This document shows, piece after piece, positions 63,308 through 64,000 of a DNA stretch of 64,000 bases (position 1 is the stretch's first letter; each line of letters begins with the position of its first letter). The notes beneath the pieces were generated by a model. That model did not search any database. It saw nothing but the letters and a program-made list of their open reading frames with translations, and had not been told where the DNA came from. The stretch comes from Lineus longissimus (lineage: Eukaryota > Nemertea > Pilidiophora > Heteronemertea > Lineidae), in the NCBI RefSeq assembly GCF_910592395.1, contig NC_088312.1, forward strand, positions 13,330,001-13,394,000. Reading direction: 5' to 3'. Both the position numbers and the translations under genes were made by a program.

Positions 63308-64000
63308 CGTTCTATTATAGACAACATGGTGGTGCTTTATAGCTGAATATAACTTACCCGTACCAATCTGAAGGAACAACGGCGCAAGAGCAAATCTTGC
63401 CACAACTGTGACAAAATCACCCCCCCCCCCCCCCCTCCCCATCTTCTAGGCCTACCTACTCCTTCTTTTCTCACCATGGATGTATACCGCCATGATCTCA
63501 CCAACATTTTACTACCATCACCATGCATCAGCAGATATGTAGGCCTGTCGCGTTGTAAGCAATACTCGAGGTTTTTTTCATTAAATGGGTCAACATCCAT
63601 TCTTTTTTCAGATCGGAATGCTGCTCCAGGCGTATACACTAAAATCGCAATGATAAGAAAATTAACTCTTTTTACCCTAGGCATTGGACCGACGAGAATT
63701 CTAAAGCCATGGCTCGAAACATTGGGGTCGATGTGCCGATGTAAAAGTAAAAAGTGTCCCCCCGGAAAAAGTATCTAGACTTATTGTACAAAATGAATTC
63801 TGACTACGACATTAACCTCTACACCGGTATGATAAATGGATAAAAAATGCCTCTATTCATTCGACAACAAATATGGGAAACTACAGGGTGTTTTAAAAGA
63901 CGGGTAATCAAAGTTCCGGGGCAATAATGAGGCGACAAGTGTAGGAGTGGTCATGCCTTCAGCACACGATTGATCTCGGTCACTACCGTAGTGATCTATA
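63308..64000. other. No gene recognised
   Basis: Contains a C-run at 63,420-63,436. A 100-codon plus-strand frame at 63,476 has no motif. TACAGGGTGTTTTAAAAGAC at about 63,882 resembles a transposon end. Confidence 0.4.

Noticed and set aside
61484-63900. ACAGGGTGT-type words as ends of one transposon
   Set aside because: The words at 61,484 and 63,882 are in the same orientation and have no inverted partner here.
1-64000. CRISPR array, operon or phage genes
   Set aside because: Tandem repeats lack the spacer pattern, and all coding sequence is intron-split or transposon-type.

Overview
The window is animal nuclear DNA, most likely from a marine invertebrate. It is AT-rich, its genes are split by GT-AG introns, and it carries a BEL/Pao LTR retrotransposon, a CENP-B/pogo-like transposon, many short inverted-repeat elements and tRNA-derived SINE pieces. 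I cannot name the phylum from this sequence alone. There is no sign of a bacterial operon, plasmid, phage or CRISPR array.

Layout. Positions 1-9.7 kb hold no gene I can support, only hairpins, inverted-repeat elements and one TATA box with a possible mini first exon. At 9.7-13.25 kb lies a nested DNA transposon: a pogo/Tc5-like transposase gene (minus strand) cut in two by a 1.0-kb element with a 9-bp target duplication. Positions 13.3-20.3 kb are mostly unassigned, with a 37-bp palindrome flanked by a 9-bp target duplication and a Helitron-like fragment. A 186-bp tandem repeat that stays open as 62-residue units fills 20.38-20.92 kb, followed by a 513-bp palindromic element.

The main feature is a minus-strand gene, or pair of genes, from about 47.2 kb down to 21.6 kb. 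Read 5' to 3' it has a non-coding first exon, a SET-domain module (exons near 46.3, 42.7 and 42.3 kb) and a linker exon (41.7 kb). Next comes an array of about 15 exons of phase 1-1 in at least four related types (A, B, C, D) plus a helical exon E, laid out as a repeating C-B-A-A-(A)-D supermodule. After that come acidic exons, a long exon with two zinc fingers, and tyrosine-recombinase-like exons that keep the R, R, H and Y residues. The last exon is a SANT/Myb-like C-terminal exon. Exon phases fit along most of the path. One junction, around 29.1-28.7 kb, does not fit, because a 38-bp duplication shifts the frame. All three C exons are damaged, each by a different lesion, and one A exon has a stop codon. 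The array is therefore still being duplicated and lost.

Positions 47.4-52.1 kb hold two copies of a short inverted-repeat element and two small minus-strand reading frames of unknown role. A complete, very young BEL/Pao element occupies 52,245-59,848: its 608-bp LTRs differ at one base and it has a 5-bp target duplication and one intact 1994-codon polyprotein. It is inserted in a second copy of the 513-bp palindromic element. The last 4 kb hold a tRNA-like SINE split by another inverted-repeat element, a 157-bp inverted-repeat element and unassigned sequence.
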